A DNA stretch of 64,000 bases, from contig NZ_KE386494.1 of NCBI RefSeq assembly GCF_000427425.1, positions 4,857 through 68,856 on the forward strand, read 5' to 3'. The notes under the pieces are model-generated. The model was not told the DNA's origin and ran no database searches. It was given only the letters and a program-made list of their open reading frames with translations. Made by a program: the position numbers and the translations under genes. Shown piece after piece: positions 45,995 to 54,706 of the stretch. The stretch's first letter is position 1. Every line of letters begins with the position of its first letter. The stretch is from Caldanaerobius polysaccharolyticus DSM 13641 (lineage in GTDB: Bacteria > Bacillota > Thermoanaerobacteria > Thermoanaerobacterales > Caldanaerobiaceae).

Positions 45995-47563
45995 ATGTCG
46001 TTCAGCAAGCCTAACCGTAGTTTAGCGACAAAGACGCGGTTGCGTACGCCGGATAGCTGCTCGCCTTTTAGCGGCATGTGTTCTGTATGTCTATTAGGAT
46101 GCCCTGGCACGTGTGAAATAGGACAATCTGCTTTGAAGGGAAGAGAAGTCCTTTATCCTCAACCTTTTGGCAGTATAACGGCTGGCGCTGAGAAAGATTA
46201 TCCTATAGATTATTCCCATTTCAACATCATGGGCACGACTACAGGTGCTTACGGCATAGATGCTGATTCTGATAAGGCTATATTTCCCGCGGTAAATGTA
46301 GAGACAGAAATAGGGGCTGGCAGCGATAAGATAAAGTTAAAAGTTCCTATTATTTTCCCAGGACAAGGTTCTACTTTTGTGGCTAAAGACAACTGGGAAG
46401 GCTTTGCAGGAGGAGCTGCCCTGGTAGGCACTGTGGTTACAGTGGGTGAAAACGTATGTGCGATGGATCCCAATAGTGTAATAGAAAATGGAAGGGTTGT
46501 GGAATCGCCTGACTTGAGAAAGCGGGTGGAGGATTTTAGGCGCTATTACAATGGTTACGGAACTATAGCGGTGCAAGCTAATGTAGAAGATACAAAACTG
46601 GGAGTCCAAGAATACGCTATAGAGAAATTGGGAGTAGAAGCTGTAGAGATAAAGTGGGGACAGGGTGCAAAAGATATAGGGGGAGAAGTAAAATTACCTA
46701 CACTTGAAAGGGCATTGCAGCTTAAAAAGAGAGGCTACATAGTGTTGCCCGATCCGGAAGATCCGGAAGTACAGGATGCTTTTAACAAAGGGTTGTTTAA
46801 GGAATTTGAAAGGCACTCAAGGCTAGGGATGGTAGATGAGGAGAGTTTTCACAACAGGGTTGAACAGTTGAGAAAAGCAGGAGCTAAATATATTTTCCTA
46901 AAAACCGGTGCATATAGGCCCGCAGATCTCGCCAGAGCTGTCAAATACGCTTCTGACAACAAGATCGACCTTCTCACTGTAGATGGTGCCGGTGGCGGTA
47001 CGGGAATGAGTCCATGGAGGATGATGAATGAATGGGGTATACCTACTGTATACATCGAATCGCTCCTTTACGATTACCTTTCAAGGCTTGCTGCGAAAGG
47101 CGCCTATATACCCACGGTAGCTATAGCCGGAGGCTTTACCCTTGAAGATCATGTATTTAAAGCTTTAGCACTGGGAGCACCTTATGTAAAACTAGTGGGG
47201 TTTGGGCGTTCTCCTATGACTGCTGCTATGGTCGGGAGGACCAATGCAGATCTGTATCGACAAGGGAAGTTGAACACGAAGGCCAACAGCGTAGAGGAGC
47301 TTTTTGCGGGTTCTATAAAACTGATAGAACAGTATGGAAAAGAAGAAGTTTCCAAAATGCCACCTGGTGCTATTGCAGTGTACACTTATATCGATAGGGT
47401 GGTAGCAGGTTTACAGCAGTTGATGGCAGGGGCTAGAAAGTTTTCATTAAAATATATTACCAGGGATGATATAGCTGCTCTTACACCAGAAGCTGCCCGC
47501 ATTTCTGGTATAAAGTATATAATGGATGTAGATAAAGAAGTGGTAGATGATATTCTTAAATAA
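45995..47563 (+). CDS. FMN-binding glutamate synthase-family protein (GltB domain 2-like)
   Basis: A 522-residue stand-alone version of the glutamate synthase alpha/beta barrel. LLTVDGAGGGTGMSPWRMM and VAIAGGFTLEDHVFKALALG are the FMN-binding segments, and KWGQGAKDIGGEVKLP fits the synthase site. A Cys cluster near the N-terminus (MCSVCLLGCPGTCEIG) could hold an Fe-S centre. The glutaminase domain is missing. The protein probably transfers electrons or amine groups with a partner not nearby. It has ribosome site aggggg and terminators on both sides. Confidence 0.85.
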   Translation: MSFSKPNRSLATKTRLRTPDSCSPFSGMCSVCLLGCPGTCEIGQSALKGREVLYPQPFGSITAGAEKDYPIDYSHFNIMGTTTGAYGIDADSDKAIFPAVNVETEIGAGSDKIKLKVPIIFPGQGSTFVAKDNWEGFAGGAALVGTVVTVGENVCAMDPNSVIENGRVVESPDLRKRVEDFRRYYNGYGTIAVQANVEDTKLGVQEYAIEKLGVEAVEIKWGQGAKDIGGEVKLPTLERALQLKKRGYIVLPDPEDPEVQDAFNKGLFKEFERHSRLGMVDEESFHNRVEQLRKAGAKYIFLKTGAYRPADLARAVKYASDNKIDLLTVDGAGGGTGMSPWRMMNEWGIPTVYIESLLYDYLSRLAAKGAYIPTVAIAGGFTLEDHVFKALALGAPYVKLVGFGRSPMTAAMVGRTNADLYRQGKLNTKANSVEELFAGSIKLIEQYGKEEVSKMPPGAIAVYTYIDRVVAGLQQLMAGARKFSLKYITRDDIAALTPEAARISGIKYIMDVDKEVVDDILK

Positions 47564-47565
47564 AA

Positions 47566-47603
47566 ATAGAATAAAAGGGCAGTTTTTTGCCCTTTTATTC
47601 TAT
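47566..47603. terminator. strong palindromic terminator
   Basis: ATAGAATAAAAGGGC and GCCCTTTTATTCTAT form a perfect 15-bp stem around an 8-nt T-rich loop. Confidence 0.9.
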
Positions 47604-47658
47604 TTGGTTTTATATTATAATCATAAATGACACGTTTAATTGTAGAAGGGATAAGAAA

Positions 47659-48198
47659 ATGGTCGAGAAAAAAAGCGATAGCAACCTGATGAAGGAAGTA
47701 TTAAGCTGGGTATGGACTATACTGCTGGCTTTTTTGATTGCTTTGTTTATACGCACATATGTATTTGAATTGGTAGACGTTCCTACAGGATCCATGCTTA
47801 ATACCATTCAGCTAGATGATAAGCTGGTGGTAATAAAATTCATATACAGGTTTGAGCCCATAAAAAGGGGGGATATTGTGGTATTTAAATACCCCGACAA
47901 TCCCTCTGTAAACTACGTCAAAAGAGTGATAGGCGTGGGCGGAGATATTATAGATATCAAAGAGGGCAAATTGTATATAAACGGTGTGCTACAACATGAA
48001 CCTTACATAAAGGAACCTATGGTAGGGAATTTTGGCCCGTATAAAGTGCCTAAAGATCATTTTTTCATGATGGGGGATAACAGAAACGATTCATCGGATA
48101 GCAGGTATTGGGCTCATAAGTATGTGAGTAAAGATGCGATTTTAGGGAAAGTAGTTTTCAGGATATTTCCCTTAAGCAGACTAGGATCTATTAAGTGA
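47659..48198 (+). CDS. lepB: signal peptidase I
   Basis: A 179-residue type I signal peptidase, which removes signal peptides on the outer face of the membrane. One N-terminal anchor (VWTILLAFLIALFIRTYVF), then the catalytic Ser in VPTGSMLNTI and Lys in NYVKRVIGVGGD; MMGDNRNDSSDSRYW is box E. The start ATG 47659 has gaaggg ahead. It overlaps or touches the phosphoesterase gene downstream, so they are likely co-transcribed. Confidence 0.96.
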   Translation: MVEKKSDSNLMKEVLSWVWTILLAFLIALFIRTYVFELVDVPTGSMLNTIQLDDKLVVIKFIYRFEPIKRGDIVVFKYPDNPSVNYVKRVIGVGGDIIDIKEGKLYINGVLQHEPYIKEPMVGNFGPYKVPKDHFFMMGDNRNDSSDSRYWAHKYVSKDAILGKVVFRIFPLSRLGSIK

Positions 48199-48212
48199 GA
48201 GGTAGCAAGAGA

Positions 48213-48716
48213 ATGGCAGATATTTGGTTTATTTCGGATTTGCATTTCGGGCACGGCGATATTATAAAATATGAGGACAGACCTTTTAAGGACGTTTTAG
48301 AGATGGATGAGGCTTTAGTGGATAACTGGAATAGCGTTGTTAGTAAGGAAGACGAGGTATTTGTGTTAGGGGATTTTTCCTTTTACGATGAAGAAAAGAC
48401 TGCCGAAATAGTCCACAAGTTAAACGGCTATAAGTTTTTAATAATGGGAAATCATGATTTATCAAGAGGTAGAGATTGGTTTTTGGAGGTGGGATTTAAT
48501 GAAGTTAGCCGGTATCCCATAATCTATCATAATTTCTATATCTTATCCCATGAACCCCTTTACATAAACAGGAATATGCCTTATATTAATGTGCACGGAC
48601 ATATACACAGCCAAAAATACGAGAGCAATCAGTATTTTAATGTCTGTGTGGAGAGGACAAATTACAAGCCTGTAAATTTCATAAGTATTCTCAAAGCGTA
48701 TAACTTAGTCAGTTAA
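48213..48716 (+). CDS. calcineurin-like metallophosphoesterase
   Basis: A 167-residue phosphoesterase. Two-metal motifs are in order: ISDLHFGHGD (Asp, His), VLGDFSFYDEEK (Asp), IMGNHDLSRG (Asn, His) and NVHGHIHSQ (His). Short members of this type act on nucleotides or phosphodiesters. I start it at ATG 48213 after gagaggt. Its substrate is not evident; location after lepB has no clear functional meaning. Confidence 0.88.
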   Translation: MADIWFISDLHFGHGDIIKYEDRPFKDVLEMDEALVDNWNSVVSKEDEVFVLGDFSFYDEEKTAEIVHKLNGYKFLIMGNHDLSRGRDWFLEVGFNEVSRYPIIYHNFYILSHEPLYINRNMPYINVHGHIHSQKYESNQYFNVCVERTNYKPVNFISILKAYNLVS

Positions 48717-48833
48717 TAAAAGCTACAGCGTTGGTATTCTTTGTAAAGAAACCAAACACTGAAAGCTATAACATTTTTTAGATTCAATCAAAAAGACTTG
48801 TATCCGTAAAGGAACGAGATCGGAGGGATTAAA

Positions 48834-49297
48834 ATGAAAAATACCAATATTAAGAGATTTTTTAACACGAAGCAGATAACTGTTACAGGGATGCTTTCTG
48901 CTATAACAATCGTGTTAGGTGTAACGGGTTTGGGTTTTATACCTATACCTCCATTTCTCCTGTCTCATTTATATTTATAAACCCGATAATTGCCGTTTTT
49001 CCTAGAATACTAATAGGCATTACCTCTTATTACGGCTACAAAATGTTGAAAGTTAAATCTGAGCCCCTTAGAATTTCCATAGCAACCGCAATAGGTTCTT
49101 TCACGAATTCCATAGGGGTTCTAGGATTGGTTGATATCGTATATTTAAAAGCTTATGCCAATGCCTTACATATAAGTTATAGAGCTGCTGAAATTAGCCT
49201 GTTGCTGATCTTAGCTAGAAGTTTTGTATCTGCATTTGTCGCCATATTAGTCTCTGTACCTGTGATATTAGCTGTAAGGCGCAGCCAGAAAAATTAA
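48834..49297 (+). pseudogene. ECF transporter S component, frameshifted
   Basis: The ribosome site ggaggg leads to ATG 48834. The first frame (VTGMLSAITIVLGVTGLGFI, then PIPP) stops at 48980 soon after. The sequence continues in the next frame as SPVSFIFINPIIAVFPRILI, then SYYGYKMLKVKSEP to a stop at 49297. Joined, they make a ~150-residue hydrophobic vitamin-binding S component with the usual six-helix pattern. A single-base change in the run near 48950-48955 would account for it. Sequencing error must be kept in mind. The substrate (a vitamin or metal) cannot be assigned, and no riboswitch was recognised upstream. Confidence 0.75.
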
Positions 49298-49320
49298 ACC
49301 GTTATAAAACAGATTGACGA

Positions 49321-49376
49321 CAACCCCCACTTTTTATGCACGTGAAAAGTGGGGGTTGCTATTCCTTTTTTAAACC
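49321..49376. terminator. bidirectional terminator between convergent genes
   Basis: CAACCCCCACTTTT pairs with AAAAGTGGGGGTTG, 14 bp, with T-runs on each strand. It lies between the ECF gene and the minus-strand tautomerase. Confidence 0.9.
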
Positions 49377-49564
49377 GTATGTAATTCTGAGAGCTGCACG
49401 CCGCCTACGCCGATATTTTCTGCCTCATTTTCCTTTATGATGACAGTGAAAGCCTGCTTGGGAATGTTCAAGATCTCTGAGGCCGTACTTGTAAGATCTG
49501 AGATGAGTTTGGCTTTCTTTTCCTTTGATAAATTGCTTGGTCCTTCAATAGTAATGACGGGCAT
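49370..49564 (-). CDS. 4-oxalocrotonate tautomerase-family protein
   Basis: A 64-residue tautomerase subunit. After Met removal the catalytic residue is Pro1 (MPVITIEGPSNLSKEKK). Length and the VIIKENEAENIGVGG segment fit the family, which forms hexamers and shifts double bonds in oxo acids. The ribosome site aaaggagg is good. It is monocistronic on the minus strand. Its metabolic substrate in this organism is unknown. Confidence 0.9.
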   Translation of the reverse strand: MPVITIEGPSNLSKEKKAKLISDLTSTASEILNIPKQAFTVIIKENEAENIGVGGVQLSELHTV

Positions 49565-49699
49565 TTTTTTACCTCCTTTATTTTTTGTCTTCTGTAATTA
49601 TAGGATATCTCAGCCTATAAGTCAATTTAGGTACAATGAGATATATTTATTATTAAGTTTTATTATCAATTGATAAAGATTAATGATTTGCTATGAATG

Positions 49700-49728
49700 T
49701 TGCACAACACGAATAAATAGCGTATAAT
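49700..49728 (+). promoter_or_regulatory. sigma-A promoter for the CDF transporter
   Basis: TTGCAC and TATAAT with a 17-nt spacer, 41 nt ahead of the ATG at 49769. This is the best consensus promoter in the window. Confidence 0.8.
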
Positions 49729-49768
49729 ATAGTGTAAATTTTATTTTTAATTGAAAAGAGGTAGAATT

Positions 49769-50635
49769 ATGGAAAACTTTAATAAAATAAAAAAGGTGCT
49801 CCTTATAATCCTTTTTTTGAATATCGGGGTGGCGTTAGCCAAATTGTTGTATGGTTTTTACGTTAACAGTGCTAGCATAATGGCTGATGGGTACCATTCT
49901 CTGTCCGATAGCAGTGGAAATATCATTGGTTTGATTGGCATATATATTGCTTCAAAACCTGGCGATGCCGAACACCCATATGGCCACAAAAAGTTTGAGA
50001 CTTATGCGTCTATATTTATATCCGTAATGTTGTTTCTAGTAAGCTATGATATATTGAAAAATGCTTTGTTCAGATTTTTTCACCCAACGACGCCTAGAAT
50101 TGACTTGACTAGTTTTATCATAATGATGGTTACACTAGGCATAAACGTGTTTGTATTTAAATACGAATATAGCGCAGGAAAAAAACTGAACAGCGATATT
50201 TTAGTATCCGATTCCCTCCATACAAGCAGCGATATATACGTTTCGCTGTCAGTGCTTTTCACATTGCTGGGTTTAAAGGTGGGGCTCCCCGTTTATATAG
50301 ATCCTGCAATATCCATTGTCATATCGGTATTTATAATAAAAGCAGGGGTTGAAGTGATAAAACACAGTTCCGCTGTTTTATGCGATAGAGTGGTGTTAAA
50401 GGAAGACGAGGTGAGAAATGCCATAAAAGATCTTTCTGAAATAAGGTCATGTCATAAGATAAGGAGCCACGGAAGAGAGGACGATATACACGTAGACCTT
50501 CACGTCATGATAAACCCTGATATGCATGTAGAAGAGGCTCACAAATTGGACCACATCATAAAGCAGCGCATAAAAGAAAGGATAAAAGGAGTAAGTGAAG
50601 TAATAGTCCACATGGAACCAGATACAAAAAAGTAA
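49769..50635 (+). CDS. cation diffusion facilitator (CDF) metal exporter
   Basis: A 288-residue cation/proton antiporter. Six membrane helices; metal site residues are in IMADGYHSLSDSSGN and SDSLHTSSDIYVS, the paired Asp/His motifs of helices 2 and 5. The C-terminal cytoplasmic domain (DDIHVDLHVMINPDMHVEEA) is the ferredoxin-like dimer fold. It likely exports Zn, Mn, Fe or related divalent ions. ATG 49769 follows aagaggt. A strong promoter lies upstream. Confidence 0.93.
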   Translation: MENFNKIKKVLLIILFLNIGVALAKLLYGFYVNSASIMADGYHSLSDSSGNIIGLIGIYIASKPGDAEHPYGHKKFETYASIFISVMLFLVSYDILKNALFRFFHPTTPRIDLTSFIIMMVTLGINVFVFKYEYSAGKKLNSDILVSDSLHTSSDIYVSLSVLFTLLGLKVGLPVYIDPAISIVISVFIIKAGVEVIKHSSAVLCDRVVLKEDEVRNAIKDLSEIRSCHKIRSHGREDDIHVDLHVMINPDMHVEEAHKLDHIIKQRIKERIKGVSEVIVHMEPDTKK

Positions 50636-50713
50636 AATATTTTTGTCGCTATTGTTAAAAAACATTTCACAATATGATATAATTATTTTAGTATTTTAGG
50701 GAGAGGTTAAGGT

Positions 50714-50965
50714 ATGAAGGGGAAAAGATACAGCATATGGAGGTTAATCGTCGTTGTTATCCTGGGAGCTATTGTAGGTAGTTACCTGGCGGAATACTTT
50801 AGTATATGGTACAAACCCCTGGCGTATTACAAAAGCATTGGGATGGCTTCCCCTACGGTTGTTGATCTTAATATTCTAAAGCTTTCATTTCAAATCGCCG
50901 TAAAAGCCAATATTGGCACGGTAGTGGGGGCGATTGTAGCTTTGTACGTAAACTACAGGATATAA
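50714..50965 (+). CDS. DUF4321 membrane protein
   Basis: An 83-residue protein with an N-terminal membrane helix (LIVVVILGAIVGSYLAEYF) and a second near the end (VKANIGTVVGAIVALYVNY). It matches DUF4321, a conserved partner of maf and radC in clostridia. The ribosome site gggagagg is good and maf follows after 9 nt. Role is unknown but probably linked to the envelope/division operon. Confidence 0.85.
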   Translation: MKGKRYSIWRLIVVVILGAIVGSYLAEYFSIWYKPLAYYKSIGMASPTVVDLNILKLSFQIAVKANIGTVVGAIVALYVNYRI

Positions 50966-50974
50966 GGTGATTGT

Positions 50975-51556
50975 ATGGCGAAATTAGTTCTGGCATCTCA
51001 ATCTCCCAGACGAAGGAATTTGCTGGCAGGGTTAGGAGTAGATTTTGAGGTTATAGCTAGCGATGTTGATGAAAGTTTAGACACTCAAGATCCCGTGGAA
51101 CTTGTAATAGGGTTGAGCCAGCGAAAGGCTATGGATGTAGCTCGAAGGTTAAAGAGTGAGGCAGTAGTAATAGGTGCCGATACTGTCGTTTACTTAGATG
51201 GGATAATACTGGGGAAACCTGAGGACGAAAATGATGCTTTTTACAAGCTCAAATTGATCCAGGGCAAAAAGCATCAAGTTTATACGGGCATATGCGTAGT
51301 GCAGGTGCCTTCCTATAAAATTGTTTCCGACTACGCTGTTACAGATGTGTGGATAAGGCCTATGGACGATGAGAGAATAAAAAAGTATATAAAGACAGGG
51401 GAAGTTTTGGACAAGGCGGGTGCCTATGCTATACAGGGTAAAGGCAGCCTTATTGTAGAAAAGATTCGAGGCTGTTATTACAACGTGGTGGGACTTCCTT
51501 TAGGTAAGTTAAATGAAATGCTCAATGAGTTCGGAGTGGATTTGATGGCTATCTAA
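50975..51556 (+). CDS. maf: Maf-family nucleotide pyrophosphatase
   Basis: A 193-residue enzyme that hydrolyses dTTP/UTP or modified nucleotides. The start LASQSPRRRNLLAGLG is the family signature, and GADTVVYLDGIILGKP holds the catalytic Asp. It stands between DUF4321 and radC, the classic order ahead of mreB in Firmicutes, where Maf has been tied to septum control. Confidence 0.95.
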   Translation: MAKLVLASQSPRRRNLLAGLGVDFEVIASDVDESLDTQDPVELVIGLSQRKAMDVARRLKSEAVVIGADTVVYLDGIILGKPEDENDAFYKLKLIQGKKHQVYTGICVVQVPSYKIVSDYAVTDVWIRPMDDERIKKYIKTGEVLDKAGAYAIQGKGSLIVEKIRGCYYNVVGLPLGKLNEMLNEFGVDLMAI

Positions 51557-51578
51557 AAAATGTGCAAGGGGGATGCGA

Positions 51579-52271
51579 GTGGACACGTACAATATAGCTA
51601 TAAAGGATCTGCCTTGCGACGAAAGGCCCAGGGAGAGGATGTTGAGATACGGTCCCGAAGTATTGTCAAATGCTGAATTACTGGCTATAATTATAAGGAC
51701 GGGTACAAAAAATGAGTCAGCGATAAAGCTAGCAGAAAGGATTTTAAACCGCGCTGGGGAAGAGGGCTTGAAATTTCTTTTAGATTCTTCCTTAGAAGAG
51801 CTATCTAAAATAAGAGGAGTGGGATTGGCTAAAGCAGCTGAATTAAAAGCGGCTATTGAATTAGGAATTCGCGTACAGATGTCCGTTAGAAAAACCCAGA
51901 GCATAACAAAACCTCAGGATATCGCAGATTTGCTAATGGTAGAAATGAGATATCTTAAAAAAGAAGTATTTAAGATCGTCCTGCTAAACGTAAAGAATCA
52001 GGTATTGGGGATTGAAAATATATCAGTGGGAAACCTAAACTCGTCGATAGTACATCCAAGGGAGATTTTTAATGCAGCTATAAGGAAATACGCTGCTGCC
52101 ATTATATTGGCGCATAATCATCCTAGCGGAGATCCTACACCAAGCGTTGAGGATGTAGGCGTCACCAGAAGATTAATAGAAGGTGGAAAAATTTTAGGCA
52201 TTGATGTATTAGACCATATTATAATAGGCGATGGAGTTTATATCAGCATGAAACAAAAAAACTTTATTTGA
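51579..52271 (+). CDS. radC: RadC-family JAB-domain protein
   Basis: A 230-residue protein with an N-terminal helix-hairpin-helix ([19 protein letters not shown]) and a C-terminal JAB/MPN metal site ([18 protein letters not shown]-x-H...D). Despite its name a repair role is uncertain; JAB metalloprotease activity is possible. I take GTG 51579, 6 nt after aaggggg, as the start. It is followed by mreB after 25 nt. Confidence 0.95.
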   Translation: MDTYNIAIKDLPCDERPRERMLRYGPEVLSNAELLAIIIRTGTKNESAIKLAERILNRAGEEGLKFLLDSSLEELSKIRGVGLAKAAELKAAIELGIRVQMSVRKTQSITKPQDIADLLMVEMRYLKKEVFKIVLLNVKNQVLGIENISVGNLNSSIVHPREIFNAAIRKYAAAIILAHNHPSGDPTPSVEDVGVTRRLIEGGKILGIDVLDHIIIGDGVYISMKQKNFI

Positions 52272-52296
52272 GCTAAAAGGAAGGGGTTGTATTTAT

Positions 52297-53325
52297 TTGG
52301 CAAACAGTTATTTTTCACGAGATATAGGGATTGATTTAGGTACAGCGAATACGCTGGCTTACGTAAGAGGCAAGGGAATTGTGGTAAGTGAGCCTTCTGT
52401 TGTCGCTATTAAAATAGATACTAAACAGGTACTGGCAGTAGGTGCTGAAGCAAAGAAGATGGTTGGCAGAACCCCTGGTAGTATCGTCGCTATAAGGCCT
52501 ATGAAAGATGGTGTTATAGCTGATTTTGACGTAACCCAGAGTATGCTCAAATATTTTATAGGGAAGGCCATGCAAGGTAAAACATCTTTTAGAAAACCCA
52601 GGGTAGTGGTTGGTATACCTTCCGGGGTAACAGAAGTGGAAAAGCGAGCTGTGGAAGAGGCGACGATACAAGCTGGTGCTAAGGAAGTTCACTTGGTAGA
52701 GGAGCCTATGGCTGCGGCTATAGGAGCGGGTTTGCCTGTAGAAGAGCCTACTGGCAGCATGGTTGTGGACATCGGTGGTGGTACCACAGACGTGGCCGTT
52801 ATATCGCTAGGAGGTATTGTCACCAGCAAGAACCTGAGGATAGGCGGCGATGAGTTAGATGAAGCCATCATCAATTACATTAAAAAAGAGTACAATCTAA
52901 TGATAGGTGAACGGACAGCAGAAGATGTCAAAATTCAGATAGGATCTGCCTATCCTAAGGCAAAGGAAGAAACGATGGAGATAAGAGGAAGGGATCTGGT
53001 TACTGGGCTGCCTAAAACGCTCAAAATATCGTCTACAGAAATACTGGAAGCCTTAAAGGAACCTGTGACCAGCATAGTTGACGCTATAAAGATGACGCTG
53101 GAGAAGACGCCACCGGAGTTAGCCGCTGACATAATGGACAGAGGCATTATGCTCACAGGAGGCGGGGCTTTGCTGGACGGACTGGACAAGCTCGTAAGGC
53201 AAGAGACTGGCATGCCTGTACAGATTGCCGAGAGTCCTCTGGATTGTGTTGCTTTAGGAACAGGCAAGATACTGGAAGAGATAGAATTATACAGAAGAGT
53301 ATTAGCTACGCCGAATAGAGCGTAA
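52297..53325 (+). CDS. mreB: rod-shape actin MreB
   Basis: A 342-residue actin homologue that organises cell-wall synthesis under the membrane. Phosphate-binding motifs are [27 protein letters not shown] and [14 protein letters not shown]. It starts at TTG 52297 behind ggaagggg. It leads mreC and mreD in one operon. Confidence 0.98.
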   Translation: MANSYFSRDIGIDLGTANTLAYVRGKGIVVSEPSVVAIKIDTKQVLAVGAEAKKMVGRTPGSIVAIRPMKDGVIADFDVTQSMLKYFIGKAMQGKTSFRKPRVVVGIPSGVTEVEKRAVEEATIQAGAKEVHLVEEPMAAAIGAGLPVEEPTGSMVVDIGGGTTDVAVISLGGIVTSKNLRIGGDELDEAIINYIKKEYNLMIGERTAEDVKIQIGSAYPKAKEETMEIRGRDLVTGLPKTLKISSTEILEALKEPVTSIVDAIKMTLEKTPPELAADIMDRGIMLTGGGALLDGLDKLVRQETGMPVQIAESPLDCVALGTGKILEEIELYRRVLATPNRA

Positions 53326-53339
53326 AGAGGGGTGTTAAC

Positions 53340-54179
53340 GTGCCCCGTTTTTTAAAGTACAGAAAAGCAATTTTTTTGACAATAGTTATTTTAATGCTTG
53401 TGATACTGTCAGCAAAGACCTACAATGCTCCTTATGTAAATAAAGTGGGTAATTACATCTCTTTTATTGTTAGACCAACCCAAAGGGTTCTGTATGCGGT
53501 AAGCCAGTACGTAAATGACGTATTCGCATCTATAGCCGAGATAGGCTCTTTGAAGAAAGAAAATATTGCCTTGAAAAACGAGGTACTAAAGCTTCGCAAG
53601 GAAAATCTAAGGTTAGCTGAATTGACCATTGAAAACAAGCAACTTAAGGATATGCTTAATTTCAAAAAGCAAAACCCAGACATCAAGCTTGTTGGAGCCA
53701 ATATCGTGGCGATAAACTCGCTGGACACCTTTGATTCATTAATCATCGATGTAGGCAAAAGCGATGGGGTAAAGCCGGGTATGGCGGTTATCACCAGTGA
53801 AGGACTGGTAGGTAAAGTAACGCAAGTTGCTGATAAATGGTGTAAGGTACTTACGATCCTAGATCAGACCAGCGCTGTGAGCGCCATTGACGTGCGAACG
53901 CGGGATAACGGCATAATTCACGGCAATGAAGAAAACAACGGTATGTTAACAATGGAATACATTCCTGTAGATTCACAAATGAAAGCTGGCGACGATATTG
54001 TTACTTCCGGGTTAGGTGGTGTCTTTCCTAAGGGTCTTTACGTAGGGAAGGTTCAAAACGTGACCAAAAGTACAGGAAGCCTCATGAAAATTGCCAAAGT
54101 AAAGCCAGCTGCGGATTTTAAAAGGTTGGAATATGTATACGTCGTTTTATCAAATTCCCTTAATATAAATTTCAAATAG
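53340..54179 (+). CDS. mreC: cell shape protein MreC
   Basis: A 279-residue protein with one N-terminal membrane helix (AIFLTIVILMLVILSA), a coiled coil at ~65-105 (KKENIALKNEVLKLRKENL) and an external beta-barrel domain (GLVGKVTQVADKWCKVLTI). GTG start at 53340 with gaggggtg ahead. It links MreB inside to PBP2 outside. Confidence 0.96.
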   Translation: MPRFLKYRKAIFLTIVILMLVILSAKTYNAPYVNKVGNYISFIVRPTQRVLYAVSQYVNDVFASIAEIGSLKKENIALKNEVLKLRKENLRLAELTIENKQLKDMLNFKKQNPDIKLVGANIVAINSLDTFDSLIIDVGKSDGVKPGMAVITSEGLVGKVTQVADKWCKVLTILDQTSAVSAIDVRTRDNGIIHGNEENNGMLTMEYIPVDSQMKAGDDIVTSGLGGVFPKGLYVGKVQNVTKSTGSLMKIAKVKPAADFKRLEYVYVVLSNSLNINFK

Positions 54180-54197
54180 AAAGGGAATTGACACGAA

Positions 54198-54701
54198 ATG
54201 AGAAATGTATTAATTGCTCTGCTTTTTATTTTGGCATTTGTAATTCAAAGTACCCTTTTTAGATTTATAGGAATTTACGGCATAAAACCCGATTTAATGC
54301 TCATATTGGTGATATCTTTTGCTTTATTGGATGGCGGTATAGAAGGCGCCATCCTTGGATTGTTTGCGGGATTTTTGCAGGACGTTTTTTTTAGCCCTGG
54401 CATAGGGATGACGATGATACCTTATTTTATATCAGGATTGTTTGCGGGTTATTACAACAACCACGTATTTAGAGAAAAGACATTAACAGCTTTTGTTTTT
54501 ACGCTTTTGTACTCGTTGTTATTTAACCTTACTATGACACTTGAGATCCTTATTGTAAAACACAGTATCTCTGTTATTGCCAGCATTCAAAATATCTTGA
54601 TAAGCACTTTATTTAATTGCGCAATAACGCTGTTTTTGTACAGGTATATCGTCCGGCTAAGCCATGCGAGGTTGATGAAAAAAAATAGAATTTTAAGGTG
54701 A
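54198..54701 (+). CDS. mreD: rod-shape membrane protein MreD
   Basis: A 167-residue protein of five to six membrane helices (NVLIALLFILAFVIQSTLF; then PDLMLILVISFALLDG). Size and order after mreC identify it. Its stop overlaps the ribosome site of mrdA, so expression is coupled. Confidence 0.94.
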   Translation: MRNVLIALLFILAFVIQSTLFRFIGIYGIKPDLMLILVISFALLDGGIEGAILGLFAGFLQDVFFSPGIGMTMIPYFISGLFAGYYNNHVFREKTLTAFVFTLLYSLLFNLTMTLEILIVKHSISVIASIQNILISTLFNCAITLFLYRYIVRLSHARLMKKNRILR

Positions 54702-54706
54702 TATCT

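Noticed and set aside
48717-48833. Riboswitch ahead of the ECF S component
   Set aside because: A small hairpin (TTGGT...ACCAA) is present but I see no FMN, TPP, cobalamin, THF or preQ1 core motif.
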